From NCBI RefSeq assembly GCF_000425365.1, contig NZ_AUDH01000001.1:1-64000 (forward strand): a stretch of DNA of 64,000 bases. The letters run 5' to 3'. The DNA is from Rubritepida flocculans DSM 14296 (GTDB lineage: Bacteria; Pseudomonadota; Alphaproteobacteria; Acetobacterales; Acetobacteraceae). Numbering within the stretch: position 1 is the first letter of the stretch; each line of letters starts with the position of its first letter. Both the position numbers and the translations under genes were made by a program. Below, one piece after another: positions 63,589 through 64,000 of the stretch. The notes below the pieces were generated by a model. That model saw only the letters and a list, made by a program, of their open reading frames with translations, searched no databases and was not told the DNA's origin.

Positions 63589-64000
63589 ATGGAGAAGGCT
63601 TCGGCGCCCAGGCCGCGCAACCGGTCCGCAGCAACCAGGGAGGCGGGGGTCGCGCCGCCCAAGCTCGTCGGGGCGCTGGTCGCGGGGCTGCAGATCCTGC
63701 GCCACTTGGCGCGCGCCCGCGGGCCTCTCGGCGTCAGCCAGATCGCGCGCGATCTCGCTCTCAATCCCAGCACCGCCTTCAACCTGCTCAAGACGCTGGT
63801 GCACGAGGGCCTCGTCGTCTTCGACGAGCGGACGAAGACCTACGCGCTCGGCCTCGGCTTCGTCGAGATGGCCAAGGGCTCCCTCGAGAAGGCGTCCATC
63901 GCCCGCCTCGCGCGGCCGCACCTCGAGGCGCTCGCCTCCGAGTTCCGCGTGACCATGACGCTGTGGCAGCGCGCGGGGCCGGACCGCGTGGTGCTCGTCG
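63589..64000 (+). CDS. IclR family transcriptional regulator (truncated by window end)
   Basis: The first 137 residues of an IclR-type regulator, open at the right edge. The winged helix-turn-helix is clear: LQILRHLARARGPLGVSQIARDLALNPSTAFNLLKTLVHEGLV and the wing DERTKTYALG; the start of the ligand-binding domain (ARPHLEALASEFRVTMTLWQRAG) follows. A perfect TTGACA at 63554-63559 and a poor -10 lie upstream, with the ATG about where transcription would begin. Divergent from an acyl-CoA dehydrogenase gene. Confidence 0.88.
   Translation, partial: MEKASAPRPRNRSAATREAGVAPPKLVGALVAGLQILRHLARARGPLGVSQIARDLALNPSTAFNLLKTLVHEGLVVFDERTKTYALGLGFVEMAKGSLEKASIARLARPHLEALASEFRVTMTLWQRAGPDRVVLV

Overview
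The window is very GC-rich, densely packed bacterial chromosome, with many start/stop overlaps. The gene set points to an alphaproteobacterium, most likely an Acetobacteraceae member of the Roseomonas type. Supporting signs are a SAM-II riboswitch ahead of metZ, the fsa-DUF484-xerC block divergent from priA, eight Bug/TctC-type periplasmic receptors, several acyl-CoA dehydrogenases and an EtfBA pair. This assignment is inference from gene content. I see no rRNA, prophage, insertion sequence or CRISPR array. The track-length ORFs opposite the real genes are GC-rich shadows. No intergenic gap exceeds 300 bases.

Layout. 0-5.3 kb: xerC, a DUF484 gene and an fsa-type transaldolase on the minus strand, divergent from priA, then a HEPN/MNT toxin-antitoxin pair. 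5.4-11.2 kb: transketolase, GAPDH, EtfB, EtfA and 3-hydroxyacyl-CoA dehydrogenase. 11.2-18.5 kb: a secreted trypsin-like protease, a Bug receptor, an unknown membrane protein, hemW, an ACT-like protein with a structured leader, tRNA-Ala(CGC), yggT, folD, a small membrane protein and an EamA exporter. 18.5-26.3 kb: ahcY with a palindromic upstream site, two Bug receptors, an Hpt plus sigma-54 response-regulator pair, metZ under a SAM-II riboswitch, a LysE-type exporter and apaG. 26.3-35.5 kb: a repeat-built coiled-coil protein, an acyl-CoA synthetase, an RTX protein, and a four-gene operon (orphan CoA-transferase B subunit, two acyl-CoA dehydrogenases, an enoyl-CoA hydratase), then glutathione peroxidase and a VOC protein. 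35.5-44.7 kb: a 1429-residue DUF4011-helicase-Vsr-like protein (Hhe-like, a candidate phage-defence gene), mlaC/mlaA, metF, RidA, a Bug receptor and a BASS-like transporter. 44.8-55.2 kb: uvrD, prmA, an MBL-fold hydrolase, a TerB-like protein, four tandem Bug receptors, rarA and crcB. 55.3-64 kb: an M20 amidohydrolase with a complete five-gene peptide ABC transporter, an acyl-CoA dehydrogenase, and a divergent IclR regulator cut by the window end.

How the genes fit together. Fatty/organic-acid activation and beta-oxidation (synthetase, dehydrogenases, hydratase, hydroxyacyl-CoA dehydrogenase, ETF) combine with many solute receptors and a peptide importer, as expected for a heterotroph scavenging organic acids and peptides. 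The methionine/one-carbon set (ahcY, metZ, metF, folD) is dispersed, and three of its members carry different upstream regulatory structures. Several start codons sit 6-7 bases after a -10-like hexamer, which suggests leaderless transcripts.

The most notable items are the SAM-II riboswitch with a roughly 50-base insertion, the Hhe-like giant helicase coupled to a VOC gene, the apparently leaderless HEPN/MNT module, the hairpin leader with a short ORF at 15.5 kb, and the tandem Bug expansion.
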